Assembly: GCF_019649055.1 (NCBI RefSeq)
Contig: NW_026570225.1
Span: forward strand, 2,480,001-2,544,000
DNA from: Paramacrobiotus metropolitanus
Lineage: Eukaryota; Tardigrada; Eutardigrada; Parachela; Macrobiotidae
DNA length: 64,000 nucleotides
Reading direction: 5' to 3'
Position 1 is the first letter of the stretch; each line of letters starts with the position of its first letter. A program made the translations under genes and the position numbers. Below are positions 12,580 to 22,880 of this stretch, piece by piece. The notes under the pieces are model-generated. The model worked only from the letters and a program-made list of their open reading frames with translations. It ran no database searches and had not been told where the DNA came from.

Positions 12580-13649
12580 CCTGGCAGTGCCCGGGGTATC
12601 AAGGAGTTTTTTGTCGAAGTTGAAATTCATACCATCGAATAACAATAATATAATGAACTAAAATTAATTTTTTCAAAATTTTTGCTGCAGTAGTTTAAAA
12701 TTTAAAGGCTAGGTGCAAATTGCACCACTTGGGCATGACAGCAGCGCTTTTCTATGGTGTGGGCAAGGTGGTTGCCTGTGCGACATGGAACAAATTACTT
12801 CGTACACAACTTTGTGACAGCCCGATTTACTCGAAATTGTTTGCATTTGATAGGTCCTGGTAATAGTTAGCTTGTGCGCATTAATTCATCGTCCACAGGT
12901 TCACAGCTGAATTTAAAACTGAAACATTTCCAACTTCCGGTCGGTATGTAACAGGGTCGGTATGGGCTGCGCCAGTTCACTTGTGCACGAAACTGTGCAC
13001 GGTCAGCCATATTGTTGACTGGCTCTTCAACCACAACGTCTTTTTATTGTTATTGTTCCTATATCACTCGAAGAAAACATTATAATATAATCAGGGAAAC
13101 GATTTTCTACTGCTCTTTGAATTATAGAATCAATCAAGTGTCCTCATTTGCTTTGTTATTCGATCAGCTAACTGCCAGAGTTATGCTCGACTATTCATAA
13201 GTGAGCAACGGCTGCATCATATGAGTATGCGGCTCTCATCACTCTGCCTGTTCAGGCAGCATGTTACTGCTACCCGGCAATGCCCAAGTGGTGCAATTTG
13301 CACCAGCTGTTTTTGAAAATGCATTGTTTTTTACATTGGAGCTGTAAACTTTTTTGGATAACTGGAGCTTCGAGATATTATTATGAAGTTGATACTAATT
13401 TAATATCAGTCTTCTGGCATAATCGCTGATTTATATACACTTCGTAGAACTTTTCTTAAATTTTGCAGTGTTTTTTAAGCACTGTGGCTGTTTTCTAGTG
13501 CGTTTCAACAAAAAACAAAAATACTGTGTGAAAAGAGCAATCTTTGCTCTATCGAATGCATACATAGTTGCAATAATATCGACTATTCTGGTTTGGTAAA
13601 AATTGAGGAACTTTAGTGGTGCTTTTTGCACCTAGAAGACGCTGCCGGG
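12580..13649. mobile_element. piggyBac-like non-autonomous element
   Basis: TTAA flanks both ends (12,576-12,579 and 13,650-13,653). The ends read inward CCTGGCAGTG and CCCGGCAGCG, the kind of short C-rich TIR found in piggyBac-type elements (family knowledge). Subterminal inverted phrases around GGTGCAAATTGCACCACTT occur at about 12,714-12,740 and 13,283-13,307, with a shorter form at 13,617-13,633. No transposase ORF. An alternative reading is two smaller nested inverted-repeat elements. Confidence 0.5.
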
Positions 13650-13653
13650 TTAA

Positions 13654-14111
13654 TGTCAAAACGTTTGCAATAGCTGTTGGGCATAATTACTCTGCATGCG
13701 TAGAGAGCGGCTTTATCTTAACTGCCAAAATCAATAGCACTACTCTGTACAGTACAGTTATTATGCCTATACAAGTACAGATATGATTGCTGTACGATCA
13801 TGTGAATTATTTTATGAGCAAGAAAAAAAGTTACGATGCAAACTGCTGACAAGGATGCCAGAATGGCAGGATTGCATATAAACTATGAGAACCAGAAAAG
13901 CAAATTTTAAATACAAATGAGCCGTTGAATAACTTCAAATCCAGTTAAAAAAATATAAACAAATAAAGCTGATTTTTCTCACGGGACGGTACTAGTACTA
14001 GTGTTGAGTCGGTAGCAAATTTACCGCCTGAAGTTAAACTGAACACCCAATCCATTCATTGTCCTAGCCGAATTCATTGCGGACATTGATCCCACACTGG
14101 AATAACAACAC
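13654..14111. other. No gene recognised
   Basis: AT-rich, short ORFs only. It borders the exon cluster that begins at 14,112. Confidence 0.4.
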
Positions 14112-14195
14112 CTGTGTTCCAGGAGGCGCCATCCTAACTACAGGGCTAGTCCCTTGTGGTAGGGATTCGATTGGATGGCCGGAAGCTGCCGCGAC
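14112..14195 (-). CDS. Candidate internal exon of the minus-strand gene
   Basis: On the minus strand a 3' splice site (attttcttag) precedes 84 bp ending in CAG followed by a GTGTTG donor. It lies 63 bp from the next exon upstream (14,259-14,343). One frame stays open across both exons and reads GHPIESLPQGTSPVVRMAPP here. No domain is recognisable. It is supported by splice geometry and openness only, so it could be a chance GT-AG pair. Confidence 0.35.
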
Positions 14196-14258
14196 CTAAG
14201 AAAATAAAAAACCATTGCCACAGGGGCAAACGAAAACATGCGTTGTTGATTGACTTAC

Positions 14259-14343
14259 AACGACTGTTTTGGTCTGGTCCAGTGGCAACTTCTTCGTTGT
14301 ACAACGGAAAAACGATTGCCATCTTGTGAAAAAGCTCAGCAAT
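14259..14343 (-). CDS. Candidate internal exon with strong GT-AG sites
   Basis: The acceptor is ttttcttttcag and the donor is CGTT followed by GTAAGTC, both close to consensus. The exon is 85 bp. Two frames are open: one begins IAELFHKMAIVFPLYNEE, the other begins LLSFFTRWQSFF and alone joins the next exon without a stop. I do not recognise either product. It is on the same strand as the HR1 exon about 0.85 kb upstream and may belong to the same gene, but phase does not connect directly to the 14,881-15,001 exon, so an intervening exon or another model would be needed. Confidence 0.45.
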
Positions 14344-14880
14344 CTGAAAAGAAAACAAATGGAATCCTTTTAAAGCCATTCCAGTAAGAAATAAGGTGGG
14401 CTGTTAAATCCTGTCTGGGCTGTGCAGTTTGATACGACTGAAATAAAATTTGCGTTTGACGAGCTCTTTATATTTTTCAGGTTACTATTCGGTAAGCGCA
14501 GTAACGAACGAACGGACGCACTCAAGGATCAAATAAATCAGTTAGCGCAAACCGCGAAGGTGACGGCGGTTTAAGTCGTCATTCGGGTCTGTCATCGCGA
14601 TTAAGTTATGGAGTTGGAAAATGCCGGCCTCTAAGCTCGTGTTCGCTGGCACCTGACGAGTGCGATGGCGGCGGTGCGGTGCGGTGCGATGGCCGCGCAC
14701 CATCTCAAACGGCCGCCTCCACGTGTTAACGATGACATAAATCCTCTATTCTCACCTGAATCGGCGTCCGTTAATTTCCGTAATTATTGTCGCCGAAGTT
14801 ACAACCGAAAAAATCAACAGCCGTTGACGTACGAACAGCTGGACGAATCTTTCTCAAGTTACAAACTTGCATCACCTTAC

Positions 14881-15001
14881 CATCGCATGCTGTCGCTAAC
14901 TGCAATATGCTCCAAGTGGGTATCGGACTCGTGCTGATTGTCGAGTGAATCTCCCTGAGACAGCGTTTGTTCTCGTCGAGGCATAACACGGGGTGACGCA
15001 T
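14881..15001 (-). CDS. Candidate internal exon, Ser/Asp-rich linker
   Basis: The acceptor is ttatgttgtgggcag and the donor is GCGATG followed by GTAAGG, giving a 121-bp exon. The most protein-like frame reads ASPRVMPRREQTLSQGDSLD then NQHESDTHLEHIAVSDSMR, a hydrophilic linker rich in Ser, Asp, His and Arg. A second frame is also open. It lies about 200 bp downstream of the HR1 exon on the same strand, consistent with a linker following a PKN-type HR1 domain. Which frame is used cannot be fixed, because the HR1 exon's donor is ambiguous. Confidence 0.45.
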
Positions 15002-15196
15002 CTGCCCACAACATAAATATCTTCAAGTTACGAAACCATAATACAGCAAAATATCCACTCTCCCAGCAGTAAAACAAAAATGCAGAACATTCAAAAACAT
15101 ACCAAGCTTTGAATCCCACCGACCACAAACAACCGAAAGTTATTAAGATCATTCAGGTCTTTTTGTAATTCCAGCAACACAGAATGATGTGGACTT

Positions 15197-15425
15197 TCTT
15201 GACCGTGCTGCGAGCTTGTGTGGAGCTGCTGCGGTCAGTGCCAGTGGTCACTCTGCGGATCTCCGCGCCTTCCTTAAGCTTCAGTTCTTTCCGTAGTTCA
15301 TTTTTCAGATAGTCAATAACGCGATCTATACGAGGAATCAAATCGGTATCGCCATTTTCCGCTATTCCGTACTTCTCCTCGATATCGCGAAATGGATGGT
15401 CACCACTGCTGCCGCGATGGCCCTA
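15197..15425 (-). CDS. Exon encoding an HR1 (Rho-binding) domain, protein kinase N-like
   Basis: After an acceptor (gggaatttattag) the minus strand reads GDHPFRDIEEKYGIAENGD, then IPRIDRVIDYLKNELRKELK and LKEGAE. PKN N-terminal HR1a domains have the same layout: a KYG-x-xEN lead-in, a charged amphipathic helix with RKELKIKEGAE, then a VTTD turn (family knowledge). Here RRVTTGTDRSSSTQARSTVKK follows. HR1 repeats are antiparallel coiled-coil hairpins that bind Rho/Rac GTPases, and in PKN they restrain the C-terminal kinase. Only the first half of the hairpin is in this exon. The donor is uncertain (candidates after ...STVKK at about 15,197 or slightly beyond). C2 and kinase exons were not found. 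Related HR1 proteins (rhotekin, rhophilin) are less similar in wording. Confidence 0.65.
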
Positions 15426-17357
15426 ATAAATTCCCAGAACTTTGCAAATCAGTGACAACAAAACGATCGTACGACTATATAAAGACATAAAAATTAACTA
15501 AGTATGATTGCTGCAGATAGTTGCCAATTTTTGAATTCTGTAACGGGCGAGCTGACGGAGAAAGCCGATCTCTGATCATCATCCAGGTCTACCGCACCGC
15601 GGCAAACAACTGCTACTCAGAATTCACAAAACGGTACCAACGAAAATTACTTTAGGCAACATGAAGCATCATGATATTTATACGGGACAGGAATTTTATC
15701 ACAGTGCTTGAACTGACAATTTCAGTGTTACGTACATGTCGGAAGCGTGATACAAAATACGACGATCTCTCTTCCAAAGATTTCGAAAATGGTTTCCCGT
15801 AAAACCTGTGCATGTCGATGTACTCGTAAAATCATGATGCAAAGTAACATAAACGCCGCTCTTCAGTCCCCACAGAAAACCGTAACTAGCGAGGTGTCTA
15901 TAACTAACCAAAAGGAAAGCTTCTCTAACAGGCTGGTATGAAGCGGGAATCTGATGTTGAGTTAGGTAGTTTCAATTTGACTATCCCGTACGATTTAACC
16001 CGGTCGACACCATGCATGCCAATTGGCACAGTGGCGAGCTTCGCTTTCTGTAGCCGAAGAACATGCAATATGAGACGTCTGCACGATTTTATTGTAAACC
16101 AGAGATGTTGAGAAACATTTTAAAAAGTTAGACACCAAACAATCCAGTACTGGTAGAGACCAGTGGGCGCCTGAAGTTCACCAAAACCGAGCCGAAAGGG
16201 TTCGCCGAGGTCTCAGCTCCCGGCCCAAAGACTCTTGCATCAGAAAATTATGCAAAAAAACACACGGCAAGTTTGCGTAGAACCTCGTCAAAAAATGAGC
16301 AAGTCATACATGCATGGGTGGACACCGTCCGTCTACGGTCCTTAAAAAAATCTGTGCCAGATTTGACACGCATGGGTTTGATGCTATTGTATGCCGAAAT
16401 TTTAAAAATTCTGCATAAAATTACTGCAGTAAGGTAAAGATTGTCACGAACAATCAAAAAACCACACTAAATCAGCTCGTTTTAACGAAGATGACTTAGT
16501 GGTCATCGAAGTGACCACTGGTCACCCAGGGTAAAAAAATCGGAAAAATTACTTACTATTAAGTAGTATTTGTATATCAGTACTGAAAATGATGCTGTAT
16601 TCGACAAAAACATTGCTTATAAAAGCTGTTTCCTAGATTTTTCAGCGCTCAGCTTTGATATCCAAAAATGTGCAGTAAAGATATAAAATCAAACTTTTCT
16701 TAGATGGTTTCTAATGTCGTATCGGATATGGCGCGAGCATGACCGGTAGGCAGACAGCTTGAGCCTTTTAAACCGCTTATATGATGTCTGTTGCTCGCAG
16801 ATATTGAATTATGACGCGTTTTATCTGTACTGCATAGTGAGCATACTTTGCAGAGCTAGACGAAATCTTTTCTGTTATTCGCCCGCCTGTGTTTGTAGAT
16901 GTTGCTGTGTAACTCGCTTGTGTTTTCAGCTTCTCATGAACTTACGTGAATTTGTGAAAAAGTTTTGTTACTCTTAACGTTTATTAGGAGCATGCCGCTT
17001 ACTGTAATCCGGCCTGCTTATATAATTAAAAAAAATTGCAGAGCTTGAACAGGAAGTGTACAAAACAGGTAAACGCTAGCAGAAAACTCAAAAGCGTTCA
17101 ACACCGCATATACGAAGACGTCCGGTCAGTTCACGATTATTGTCAATTTCTGCAACCGGTTTTGCTGTCACAGTATTAGTGGATTGTGTGCAGATTGTTG
17201 ATCCGGGTTAATAATAATAAAACCTAATTGTAAATCTAGTCTGCCAAAACTGCTACTTGGAGTGGACACGTCCCTATACAGTACTGAGTGCTGTCCAGTT
17301 TGTGGCCTGGTTGCCGGTCGCAGGGTACGTTAATAAGTTCTTGCACGTTGGCGATAG
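15426..17357. other. Presumed intronic or intergenic DNA, no gene recognised
   Basis: Lies upstream (minus sense) of the HR1 exon, so part may be intron. Short ORFs at 15,699-15,941 and 16,248-16,457 show no motif. A palindromic phrase TGACCACTGGTCA occurs near 16,518 and recurs near 26,173 and 37,129. Confidence 0.35.
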
Positions 17358-17437
17358 CTTTTAATTTAATTTAATTTAATTTAATTTAATTTAATTTAAT
17401 TTAATTTAATTTAATTTAATTTAATTTAATCTAATTT
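17358..17437. repeat. (TTAAT)n microsatellite, LINE 3' tail
   Basis: Fourteen perfect TTAAT units run from 17,361 to 17,430 with imperfect edges. The array sits exactly at the 3' end (minus sense) of the LINE that follows. Short tandem repeats of 3-8 bp in place of poly(A) are typical tails of several non-LTR clades, so I read it as the element's tail rather than an independent microsatellite. Confidence 0.7.
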
Positions 17438-17620
17438 GAGTCAGTGCAGGTAGCCCATATCCGGCTAGGATGACATCTAGCATGGGATTTTAAACCTGGC
17501 TGGAGAATCGCTAAATAGAGTATCATCAATGAAAGGGAAAAGGACATCAATGAGAGAGACACTATACAAAAAATACGATACAAAAAACAATACACCAAAA
17601 AGCGATTGATCAAAAACGAA

Positions 17621-19513
17621 TTAAAAGAAATTAGTTACGTACAGAGCGCTCTTAAAACAGCCAAGCGTAGGTAAACCAAGAATATCACTGCCGTAATCGT
17701 TAACTTTATCCAGAAGTTTTCCCAGTCTCCAGGATAGCGTTGTCTCCCCACACTTCGTTGCCACTCTGGTCTTGATGGTCACTTGATCGGCGTTGCGCAA
17801 GCTGTATGGTTTCCGTTTCGGTCCAAGATCGACCATATCGGTACGGTACGCTGGTACGTTGAACGGCACCGGGTGTTTAATCTTGTACAGCCAGATGGCC
17901 TCCTGGTGCCGCCACCGCGTGAACAGCGGGCGAATTCCAAAACGATTCATCAGTAGATTCACTGGCGTTTTCGGGTAGTTTGCAATTGCTCGAACAGCGT
18001 TACGGTGTGCAACCGCAAGCTTCTCGCGCAAGGACACAGACGCGCTGCTCCACACTGTAGAACAGTAGTCGAGACGAGACTGGACGAACGCGTAGAAAAG
18101 TCCAATGCGTTGAGAATCGCACAGACCGTCTTTCGCACGATTTATGAGAGCAATTCCATGACTAACACTTTTCTGGACCTTATTAAACTGTTCGGTCCAT
18201 TTTAAGTGCTGATCAATTATCACTCCCAAGTGCTTAACGGATGTTTCTGGTTCGAGCTTATGACCATTCAGCACGACTGCTGGTTTTATCTTCTCATTAC
18301 TGCGTGAAGAAAAAACATACATCAACTTCGACTTCTTCTCGTTAATGACAAGGTGGTTAGCGCTCAACCACTCTATTATTCCGGGGAGTGCACTTTCTAG
18401 CTTAACTGCTGCTTCCGCCTTGTTATCGGCAGTAACATAACCGATGGTGTCGTCCGCAAAGCTTTCTAGTTGCACATCACCGAATCGAGTTTTCAAAAAA
18501 TCATTAAGATAAACAGAGAAAAGGTTCGGGCTAAACAACGATCCTTGTGGAACACCCGTTTTTACTTCCGTCCATTGTGACATATTTATACGCTTTCCAT
18601 CTCGGACTCGCTGCAGCCGGCCGCTCAGGTAGGAGTGAAACCATGACAACGCTGATGATTTTACTCCGATATCTCGGAGTTTTATCAGCAGCGTATTGTG
18701 ACAGACTGACGGAAACGCAGCTTTTAAATCAAGGAACAAAACTGCAACAGCTTTTCGTTTATCAACGGCCTTTTTCCATGCTTCCGTTACTTTTAGCAGC
18801 AGCGTTTTGCACGAATGTCCGTTGCGAAATCCAGATTGGTTAGGCGACAACACGTTTCGTTCTTTTAAGAATTTAACCAGCTGCATTTGTGCTGCTTTTT
18901 CGAATACTTTTGACAGATTACATAACAGGGAGATCGGCCTCATCTCATTTGCAGATGTCGGGTTGGGAAATTTTGGCAGTGCTATCACGTCTGCCATTTT
19001 AAAAATAGTAGGGAACGTATTCTTAACAAAGCACTGGTTAATTAAACTGGTCATAGGAACGACCAATAACGGAAAGATTTTATGTAATAGATTCTGCGGT
19101 ATTCCATTCGGACCGGCGCTTCGTTTTTTGGACAAAATTTTTTGGAAGATGTCGGACACAGTTTCCGCTGTAACAGTTTTGAATTCAAAAACAGCTGAGG
19201 CGTTTTCCTCAGGCACACATGTTGGTGTGGGTTCAGTGCCATGCTCACCCATGCGAGCAAACGTTTCGTTCAGTTCATCCAAATCAAATGGGACATTATT
19301 ATTAGGCTTGCTTTTGTTTAGCAGCTTATTGATTTCGCGCCAAACCAGGGCGGAATTATTGCGGTTTTCCGAAAAATAACGCTGCTTGGCGTTTTTGATC
19401 GACAGATACAACTCGCGCTTCAGATGTTTAAAATGCTGATTATTACCTTGGAAGTCCGACGTATTTTTCGACATTTTTTTACGTTTGTAAGCAGCATTTT
19501 TGTCTCTTATCAA
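17621..19513 (-). CDS. LINE reverse transcriptase, intact open frame of 630 codons
   Basis: RT domain of a non-LTR element, the enzyme that copies its RNA onto nicked target DNA. In order it shows a basic N-terminal linker, SAGPNGIPQNLL, ALPKFPNP and RPISLLCNLSKVFEK, then QSGFRNGHS, the catalytic block A variant LFLDLKAAFPSVCH, and GVPQGSLFSPNLFSVYLNDF. The catalytic FADDT and the block after it (LSANHLVINEKKSKLM) follow, then the thumb and C-terminal helices with WSSASVSLREKL. Catalytic aspartates are present. The frame overlaps the upstream endonuclease frame by 4 bp through what looks like a frameshift (the sense continues as RLIRDKNAAYKRKK), so the first Met is not a genuine start. Confidence 0.85.
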   Translation of the reverse strand: MIRDKNAAYKRKKMSKNTSDFQGNNQHFKHLKRELYLSIKNAKQRYFSENRNNSALVWREINKLLNKSKPNNNVPFDLDELNETFARMGEHGTEPTPTCVPEENASAVFEFKTVTAETVSDIFQKILSKKRSAGPNGIPQNLLHKIFPLLVVPMTSLINQCFVKNTFPTIFKMADVIALPKFPNPTSANEMRPISLLCNLSKVFEKAAQMQLVKFLKERNVLSPNQSGFRNGHSCKTLLLKVTEAWKKAVDKRKAVAVLFLDLKAAFPSVCHNTLLIKLRDIGVKSSALSWFHSYLSGRLQRVRDGKRINMSQWTEVKTGVPQGSLFSPNLFSVYLNDFLKTRFGDVQLESFADDTIGYVTADNKAEAAVKLESALPGIIEWLSANHLVINEKKSKLMYVFSSRSNEKIKPAVVLNGHKLEPETSVKHLGVIIDQHLKWTEQFNKVQKSVSHGIALINRAKDGLCDSQRIGLFYAFVQSRLDYCSTVWSSASVSLREKLAVAHRNAVRAIANYPKTPVNLLMNRFGIRPLFTRWRHQEAIWLYKIKHPVPFNVPAYRTDMVDLGPKRKPYSLRNADQVTIKTRVATKCGETTLSWRLGKLLDKVNDYGSDILGLPTLGCFKSALYVTNFF

Positions 19514-20491
19514 GCGTAAATTTTTTCATTAAGCCACGGAGCATCTCTTTTCGAAATTCTTTTTGATTTAATAGGAAAGCATTTATCGATTATCGCAAAT
19601 AAACCGCTAACAAAACGACCAACTTCTTCATCGACATTATCGTAATCAACATAATTGACATACTGACTGGTAAATTCCGCGACTTGTGTACGAAAGTTAT
19701 CAAACGTCGTCTTTTTCCTGTCTCGAAAAAAAACATATTTGTGCTCTAGTTTTTTGCATGGGTATGCAGAAACTGTTTTGCACAGCCGATGATCTGAAAA
19801 TTCTACGTCTTCTGCGTTACACGACCGGTACGAATTTTTTGGATTGCACCATATATAGTCAATCTTACTGGTGCTCGACAAAAGGGTATTGTCAGATTTT
19901 CTCAAGCGCTGATCAACTCGAGTGTATCCGACCACCTTGTTTTCAAACGAAAATTCATCGACAAATTCGGTTAATAAACGCAGATACGGGCTGGTGGACT
20001 TCGACGAGCTGTCAATGTTCAGGTCTCCCATAACAATATGATCGCAGTCCGGGTACTTGAGGAGTACCTCCCGCATATGTTCAAATAAAGCTTTATTTCT
20101 TCAGCATTAGAATCCGGTTGGCGATATACAGTAACAATGACAAGTTTTCTCTTCGAAATTTTGAGTTTAAGCCACAAACACTCAAAGCCTTTACTGCGAA
20201 ATTTACATTCAATGCGGTCAGCTGGGATATACTCAGGTACATAGCTCACAATACCGCCGCCAGAAGATTTACCGTGAAGGAAGGCCTATCACTTCGAAAA
20301 ATAGTATATCCAGGGATAAAATACAGCTGTTCCGGATCCTTACTACCGAGGTGTGTTTCGGTGAGGGAGAAAAATTTAGAAATGCCGTCGTCAGAACACA
20401 GATACTGAGAAATCAGGTCAAGTTTAGCATAGCCAAAACCCTGCACGTTCAAGTGGCAGAACTCCAAAAGATGATCATTTGATGATACCAT
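19510..20491 (-). pseudogene. LINE apurinic/apyrimidinic-type endonuclease, frameshifted
   Basis: Three consecutive minus-strand frames carry one endonuclease: 20,246-20,491 (CHLNVQGFGYAKLDLI, SLTETHLG, IPGYTIFRSDRP), 20,019-20,249 (LWLKLKISKRKLVIVTVYRQ) and 19,510-20,076 (HIVMGDLNIDSS, KIDYIWCN, VEFSDHRL). The ETH, GDLN and SDH motifs are the metal-binding and catalytic positions of the exonuclease III fold, which nicks the target. At least two frameshifts separate the pieces. It continues in sense into the RT frame. Confidence 0.8.
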
Positions 20492-20617
20492 GGCTTACAC
20501 TGGATGGTTTTCGATGATGTTGGTATCAGCAGATTGAGAAAAACTTAACTGTTAATCTGCATCGTATTTCGGTGGAATTAAGCTAAAAATAGAAGAACTA
20601 CACCTAAAAAACCTAAC

Positions 20618-20656
20618 TGGCTGGCGGGATTTAAATTAATCCGTCAGCCAGTGAAT
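20618..20656. repeat. Short perfect-loop palindrome at an element junction
   Basis: CTGGCTGGCGGGATT is followed after a few bases by AATCCGTCAGCCAG, an imperfect hairpin. It lies between the LINE 5' side and the inverted gag piece of the tyrosine-recombinase element. Confidence 0.5.
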
Positions 20657-21339
20657 AGCAGCTCAGCGAAGGGAACAGCGAATTCATCAAGCGATAAATC
20701 GGATGGCGACACCGTACTACTCTTGACACCCGGCTTGGGGCAAGCCAGTTCATGCGGACGTTTCAGGTTGCGCGCTTCCGTTGGGAAGTGGCCACCACCG
20801 CACTCGGATGACTGTTGTTTGGCGCTCTCACCAGAACTAACAGAAATCGCACTCAAAGAGCGTGCAAGCTTTTTATCGCACAACTCACCTCCAGGCGTTG
20901 GAGTGCGGAAGGGGCGCTCTGGCACAGGAACGGGGCCCGGCTGCCGGTGACCTTTCGCGCTTTGCCCTCTGCCCGTGCCACGCTGTCGGCTGCTACTGCG
21001 GGATGATGACCCGGAATGACGAGACTCTTTGTATCCAGTGGAGAGAGTGTTCGATGGCTTCTGGGAGGATAAACCGGCACGAATGAACTTTTCCACGATG
21101 CAACGCACCCCGATGCGGGTAAGGAACTTCAAGTTGTCTGGAAACTGAGACGACTCTCCCAGGGTCAGCAGAATGGATCTGGTTGTGACGCCCTCCGATT
21201 CCAGTTCCTCCAGGCACGTCTGGTCCAGCTTTAACAAATCCACCACTCTGGCAATCGGCTCGTTGTCGGTGAACAGGTGAGCCTCCAGGAGCTGAAGGGC
21301 ACGGCCTTTGTCCGTGCCCATTCGGTGTTCCTCGAACAC
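20651..21339 (-). pseudogene. Inverted gag-like fragment of the tyrosine-recombinase element
   Basis: The minus strand is open for 231 codons. It holds a helical part (DLLKLDQTCLEELESEGVTT, SQFPDNLKFLTRIGVRC) and then an SR/GR-rich linker. The C-terminal text is shared almost residue for residue with the forward gag at 23,687-23,930: PERPFRTPTPGGELCDKK, SGESAKQQSSECGGGHFPTE, ELACPKPG. Function presumed: the element's structural nucleic-acid-binding protein. It is fused at its C-terminal end to 23 bp that also occur at the recombinase 3' end (22,790-22,812), and at its N-terminal end to RNase H sequence. Confidence 0.75.
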
Positions 21340-21770
21340 TGGTTACGGTTTGCACGGATGCGTCCTTTACCGGCTTTGGTGCGGTGGTTAATGGCATCTG
21401 GCTCGCCGGAACTTGGGGGGCACCGCATGTTCAAATATCCCCTCGGGGTTTGAACAGAACTGGTTACCGCCGCCGGACGTGCATAATTCGATCCAACAAA
21501 ACATTAATTTTTTGGAGTTAATCGCTGCTTGCATTCGCCTAATAATTTGCGCCCCGTATTTACAAGGGGCGAAAGTGTTGGTGCTGTCCGACAACACGCA
21601 AACTGTTTCGTTCCTCAACAGAGGAACGACTAAAAACCTGGAGGCCCTTAAATGGCTTAAGCGTGTGTTTGCAGCGAGTGTAGCCCATGACTACAGGGTC
21701 ATGGCTACACACTCGGCTGGTGTAAAAAATGTGGTGTCGCGGATGCTCTCAGCCGCTTAACAGAAGCTCT
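21320..21770 (+). pseudogene. RNase H region fragment (first copy)
   Basis: Begins in VCTDASFTGFG-type sequence (ASF at about 21,357) and continues through INFLELIAACIRLIICAPYL, VLVLSDNTQTVSFLNRG and EALKWLKRVF. This is the RNase H-like core with its catalytic D, E and D positions (D of TDAS, E of LEL, D of SDN). Nearly identical to 25,565-25,942 apart from short indels. Unlike that copy, it continues into the recombinase. Confidence 0.75.
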
Positions 21771-21790
21771 GCAGCAGAAATCTCGCTTTT

Positions 21791-22801
21791 TTGAATTTTT
21801 TAAAATCAGTTTTCCTGGCCCTAAATTGCCTTTTTGTGGCTGTTGCAGTTTCCAAACTGCGCCGTAAATTATCCGATCTCCGGATTAAATCGATGGCAAT
21901 CACCACATCGAAAACGCGGGCCTCGCAGTGGAAGACTTTCGTGACCTTCTGCACGCAGTATAAACTGCGCGCCTAGCCAGCTAGTGAGGAAACTGTAGCC
22001 CTCTATATTGCGCATTTGTCGAAAACTTTAGAATTTTCAACAGTTAAAAATTATGTTGCCAGTTTGATCTCGTTTCATACATTTAACAATTTTATTCCAC
22101 CCGATTTAAACCATTTCTCTATTAAGCAGGCCCTGTCAGGCCTGCAGCGCATTCGCACTGAACTGCCAAACAAGCGAGATCCGCTGTTGCCCGCGGATTT
22201 GCTACAAATCTATGTGCATTTAAGTTCTGTTGACAAAATATATCGCCGCTGTTTTTGGGCCGCCACTGTGGTTGAATTTTCCTCACTTTTGCGCAGCGCC
22301 AACCTTTTCCCAAGCAATGCGGGTTGTCACCTGCTCGCCGGTGACGTTGAATTTACTCAGCAAGGCGCATTTCTGTCAGTTAAAGTTTTGAAAACAGATC
22401 GCTTTCAACAGAAAACGATCACCATACCGGTTTATACACTGGGACAGAAGAATCCGCTTTGTCCTGTTACGGCATTGCGCAGGCTGCTGGAATCTACACC
22501 AAGCACGCCCCAAAGCGCCCTGTTTTCCTATTTTGATAATGGGAAAATAATGCCCATGTGTTCTAGCATTTACAACAACCTTCTATCCTCGTGCGCCCAC
22601 CGCGCCGGCCTTCCCGCCTCCCGCATATCCGCCCATTCACTACTCAGTGGAGCCGCAACATTTTCCGCATCAGTGGGGATATCCACCGCATCACTAAAAG
22701 CCCAGGGACACTGGAAAAGCGACTGCTATCAGCAGTATGTGCGTCGGGACGTCGACTATCGCCTGGAATTCTGTCAAGCCATGCGGGAAGCCCTTCGCTG
22801 A
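21791..22801 (+). pseudogene. Tyrosine recombinase of the retrotransposon, second catalytic Arg replaced by Leu
   Basis: Phage-integrase-fold recombinase that inserts the circular DNA form of such elements. The N-terminal SAM-like half (TSKTRASQWKTFVTFCTQYK) is followed by an in-frame TAG at 21,974-21,976, then the frame runs open from about 22,016 to 22,801. Catalytic set as seen: Arg I in FSSLLRSANL, Lys in VLKTDRFQ, His in AHS, Arg II position occupied by Leu (AHSLLSGAATF), His/Trp in QGHWKSDCY, and the nucleophile Tyr in CYQQYVR. Related recombinases have H-x-x-R here, so the Leu codon CTC is probably a one-base change. Two lesions make it inactive. Confidence 0.85.
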
Positions 22802-22880
22802 GCTGCTATTCACCATCCAGTTGCCCTTCTCTATTCATTTTGCCTTTCTGGCTTCCGATTTTTTTCTTGGGGGTTTTTGG

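Larger units (their letters stand above)
17438..20491 (-). mobile_element. Jockey/CR1-group non-LTR retrotransposon, 5'-incomplete
   Basis: Minus-strand order is apurinic endonuclease, reverse transcriptase, short 3' UTR, (TTAAT)n tail. No ORF1/Gag-like protein is found upstream of the endonuclease; 20,492-20,640 has no ORF. The RT part is one long open frame but the endonuclease needs several frame changes, so the copy is dead though not ancient. The exact clade needs a phylogeny. Confidence 0.85.

Noticed and set aside
16140-16235. Possible tRNA or structured RNA near GGTTCGCCGAGGTCTCAGC
   Set aside because: A GGTTCG phrase is present but no cloverleaf with matching acceptor and anticodon stems can be drawn. 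No tRNA or rRNA gene was found in the window.
17793-20408. Plus-strand ORFs (for example 18,807-19,379, 190 codons)
   Set aside because: They lie opposite the LINE RT and endonuclease frames, which carry clear catalytic motifs, and have none of their own.
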